Both the position numbers and the translations under genes were made by a program. A DNA stretch of 64,000 nucleotides. Origin: Micromonospora eburnea. GTDB taxonomy: Bacteria > Actinomycetota > Actinomycetes > Mycobacteriales > Micromonosporaceae. The notes under the pieces were generated by a model that searched no databases, was not told the DNA's origin, and worked only from the letters and a program-made list of their open reading frames with translations. Positions 61,201 to 64,000 of this stretch are shown here, piece after piece. The stretch's first letter is position 1. Every line of letters starts with the position of its first letter. Where the stretch lies: assembly GCF_900090225.1 (NCBI RefSeq), contig NZ_FMHY01000002.1:3100001-3164000 (forward strand). The letters run 5' to 3'.

Positions 61201-64000
61201 CCACCGTTATGTCCACTTCCGCCATCTTCACGGAGATTTCGCGCCAGGGTGGTCTTGCCGCCGACGGGCGGTGCAAGTCGTTTGCCGCCGCTGCCGACGG
61301 GACCGGCTGGGGTGAAGGGGTCGCCGTTCTTCTGCTGGAGCGGCTCTCCGACGCGCGGCGGAACGGGCACCCTGTTCTGGCGGTGCTGCGTGGTTCCGCG
61401 GTGAACCAGGATGGCGCGTCGAACGGGTTGACGGCGCCGAACGGGTTGGCGCAGCAGCGGGTCATTCAGCAGGCGTTGGCGAACGCCGGCTTGCGGCCGT
61501 CCGACGTCGATGTTGTCGAGGCGCACGGTACCGGTACCGCGTTGGGTGATCCGATCGAGGCGCAGGCGTTGTTGGCGACGTATGGTCAGCGGGATCCTGA
61601 TCGGCCGTTGTGGTTGGGGTCGGTGAAGTCGAACATCGGGCACACTCAGGCCGCTGCCGGTGTGGCTGGTGTGATCAAGATGGTGCTGGCGCTCCGGCAT
61701 GGTCGTTTGCCGAGGACTCTGCATGTGGATGAGCCGAGCCGGCATGTGGACTGGTCGGCTGGCGCGGTCCGGTTGTTGACCGAGGAGCGGGACTGGTCGG
61801 CGAACGGCCGGCCGCGGCGGGCCGGGGTGTCGTCGTTCGGGATCAGCGGCACCAACGCACACGTCATCATCGAGGAGGTCTTGCGGCACGACGATGCCTC
61901 GCCTGTCGCGTACCCCGACACGGTCGTTCCGTTCGTGGTGTCCGCACGTGGCGAGGAGGCGTTGCGCGCGCAGGCCGCGCGCCTGTGCCAGTTTCTCCTG
62001 GAGCGACCTGACGTTCCCGTCGCCGACGTCGCGCATTCGTTGGCGCGCCGCGGGGTGTTCGAGAACCGGGCCGTGGTGGTGGCCCGGGAACGCGCCGAGT
62101 TGCTGACCGCGCTCGCTGCCTACGCACACGACGGCGGCACGCCCGGCGTGGTACGAGGCGTTGTGCCCCCTGCCGGTGCGGGTGACGTGGTGTTCGTGTT
62201 CCCCGGCCAGGGATCGCAGTGGGCGGGGATGGCGGTCGAGTTGCTGGACTCGTCGCCGGTGTTCGCCGGGCGGATGGCCGAGTGCGCGGCTGCGTTGGGG
62301 CCCTGCGTGGACTGGTCGCTTCTCGATGTGGTGCGTCGCGGCGAGATGTTGGACCGGGTTGATGTTGTTCAGCCGGTGTTGTTCGCGGTGATGGTGTCGT
62401 TGGCGGAGTTGTGGCGGTCGTGCGGGGTTGAGCCGGCCGCGGTGGTGGGGCACTCGCAGGGTGAGATCGCGGCCGCATGCGTGGCGGGGGCGTTGTCGCT
62501 GACCGACGCCATGCGGGTGGTCGTCGCGCGTAGCCAGTTGATCGGGGAGCGGCTGTCCGGAAACGGCACGATGCTGTCGGTGCTGGCGACGCTTGGCGAG
62601 GTCGAGGGGTTGTTGCCGGAAGGCGTGTCGGTCGCGGCGGTGAATGGGCCGCGGTCGGTGACAGTCTCGGGTGATCTAGCGGGCGTGGCGGAGTTGGAGC
62701 GGCGGTTGTCCGCGGCGGGAATCATGCGGTGGCGGCTCGACGGAACGGACTTCGCCGCTCATTCACCGCAGGTTGACCGGCTGCGGGATGAGTTGCTGAG
62801 AGAGTTGGCCGATGTGGCCCCGGGCGCCACCGACGTGCCACTCATCTCCACTGTGCACGGCCACCGGATCGATGGCACCGAGCTGGACGGTGACTACTGG
62901 TACCGCAACCTCCGCCAACCCGTCCAGTTCCAGGCTGCCGTCCAGCAACTGTCGGAACTGGGATACCGGACATTCATCGAGATCAGCCCACGGCCGACCC
63001 TCACCATCGGCATCGAGGAAAGCCTCGCCGACGCCGTGGTCATCGGCACCCTACGACAGGGCGACGGCGGCATGGCACGGATGCTGACGTCCCTGGCCGA
63101 GGCATTCGTACGCGGCGCGCCGGTCGAGTGGTCCGCGGTTCTCCCCGATGCTCGCCTCACCGACCTGCCCACCTACGCCTTCCAACGAACCCGCTACTGG
63201 TTGCCTACCGGCGTGCGCGGGCTTCGCGGCATGGCCGATCTCGGGCTCACCCCGACCGGGCATCCACTGCTGGCGGCCGCCATGGCCGTGCCGGGATCGG
63301 ACGAGGTCGTGTTCGCCGGCCGGCTGTCCCTCGAGACCCACCCGTGGTTCGAGGACCACAGCGCTTTCGGTTCCGTACTGGTGCCAGGCACCGCCTTCCT
63401 CGAAATGGCGGTGCGAGCGGCTGACGAGACCGGCTGCCGGCGAGTCGACGAGCTGACACAGGAAGCGCCACTGATCCTCTCCGGCCAGGACGCCGTAAAC
63501 CTGCGACTGGTCGTCGGGCCGGCGGACGAGGCAGGACGCCGACGGCTGAACGTCTACTCCGTGGGCGCCACGAGCCGGCAGAACCCGATACGCCACGCCT
63601 CAGGTGTCCTGTCCGGCGACGAGACACTCCCTGGCGGTGACGACCTTACGGACTGGCCACCCGCCGGTGCGGTGCCGGTCGAGATCGCCGGCGTCTACGA
63701 CCGGCTGGCCGACCACGGCCTCGACTACGGGCCCCTGTTCCGCGGCCTGCGGGCGGCCTGGCGCCTCGGCGACAGTGTGCTCGCCGAGGTCAGTCTGCCA
63801 GAGATCGAACAAGCACCGGCGGGCGATGACACGTTCGCCCTGCATCCCGCGCTGCTGGACGCCGCACTGCACGCGATCGCGGTCGTGGGCACCCAGGGAG
63901 CCAGCGACAACCAGGCGAAACTGCCGTTCAGCTGGTCGGGGGTGACGGCACACGCCGACGGTGCCACCCACCTCCGGGTGCGCGTCACTCCGCTTGGTCA
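55297..64000 (+). CDS. Type I PKS 3, two modules seen (KS-AT-DH-KR-ACP, KS-AT-DH...), frameshifted, 3' partial
   Basis: Starts [20 protein letters not shown] (docking helix) and reads into KS6. At 55581-55586 six Gs stand where seven are needed: before it the frame is that of 55297, after it the correct frame starts at 55587 ([14 protein letters not shown]) and stays open to the window end. Module 6: KS Cys at 55911; malonyl-type AT GHSVGE (Ser at 57261) with HAFH; DH HxxxGxxxxP at 58185; B-type KR with GATGALG, LDD and Tyr at 59946; ACP Ser at 60453. Module 7: KS Cys at 61119; AT GHSQGE (Ser at 62454) with FAAH instead of YASH, so a branched extender; DH His at 63357. The window ends inside this DH domain. 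In-frame TTA codons at 56901 and 60225. It is the fifth gene of the SRPBCC operon. Without correcting the shift the protein would stop at 55764. Confidence 0.93.
61086..61874 (+). repeat. KS gene-conversion tract, copy 2 (PKS3 module 7)
   Basis: Partner of 33719-34507. Blocks 61086-61195 and 61336-61874 are (almost) identical to the module 3 KS of PKS1, while the 140 bases between them and the DNA beyond the end (61875 on) diverge. Identity stops sharply at the end of the KS domain, right after NAHVIIE. Confidence 0.9.

Noticed and set aside
60471..62453. A long minus-strand frame that shares protein stretches with the minus frame at 32501-34702
   Set aside because: The shared sequence is only the antisense of the duplicated KS tract, not a real protein family.
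1..64000. tRNA, rRNA, CRISPR arrays or complete insertion sequences
   Set aside because: No cloverleaf, rRNA-like stretch, regularly spaced repeat array or intact transposase with inverted ends was seen on reading both strands.

Overview
The window is high-GC actinomycete DNA. Starts alternate between ATG and GTG, genes often overlap as ATGA or GTGA, and third codon positions are almost always G or C. A Micromonosporaceae or Pseudonocardiaceae host would fit, but the sequence alone does not settle the genus. There are two unrelated halves.

Left part (1-17.8 kb) is metabolic flank. A plus-strand set (N-acyl-D-amino-acid deacylase, zinc dehydrogenase, IclR regulator, D-threonine aldolase/D-serine dehydratase-like PLP enzyme) converges on a long minus-strand set (RidA-like, IclR, amidohydrolase, unknown protein, RidA, LutA, LutB, LutC). 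A divergent pair (class III aminotransferase, fumarylacetoacetate hydrolase-fold enzyme) starts at 11.5 kb. After a perfect 14-bp hairpin come an MFS exporter, a DJ-1/PfpI protein, a frameshifted LysR gene and a stretch with gene remnants at 17.2-17.6 kb, the probable left border of the cluster.

Right part (17.8-64 kb, continuing past the window) is a modular type I polyketide cluster. It holds a methoxymalonyl-ACP cassette (fkbG on plus; fkbK-J-I-H on minus), a SARP regulator with a TTA codon, a VOC-fold protein, and three PKS genes with five complete modules plus one complete and one partial module in the last gene. Between PKS2 and PKS3 lies the unusual part: a minus-strand operon for a short adenylate-forming enzyme, methylaspartate ammonia-lyase and both subunits of B12-dependent glutamate mutase, which together should turn glutamate into mesaconate. 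Divergent from it is a plus-strand operon for an SRPBCC protein, a P450 with an atypical I helix, a 3Fe-4S ferredoxin, a stand-alone acyltransferase-like protein and PKS3.

Read in order, modules 1-7 are: malonyl with dead KR (ketone kept); probable methoxymalonyl with KR; malonyl with KR; methylmalonyl with KR; malonyl with DH-KR; malonyl with DH-KR; branched extender with DH (window ends). This predicts a ketone, three hydroxyls flanking one methoxy carbon, one methyl branch, then a conjugated polyene ending in a methyl branch. No loading module or thioesterase is present here, and PKS1 carries an N-terminal docking helix, so other PKS genes must lie outside. Working hypothesis: a polyketide that uses a mesaconate- or methylaspartate-derived building block together with methoxymalonate. 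PKS3 carries an apparent one-base deletion in a G run at 55581-55586, which is either a sequencing error or a true lesion.
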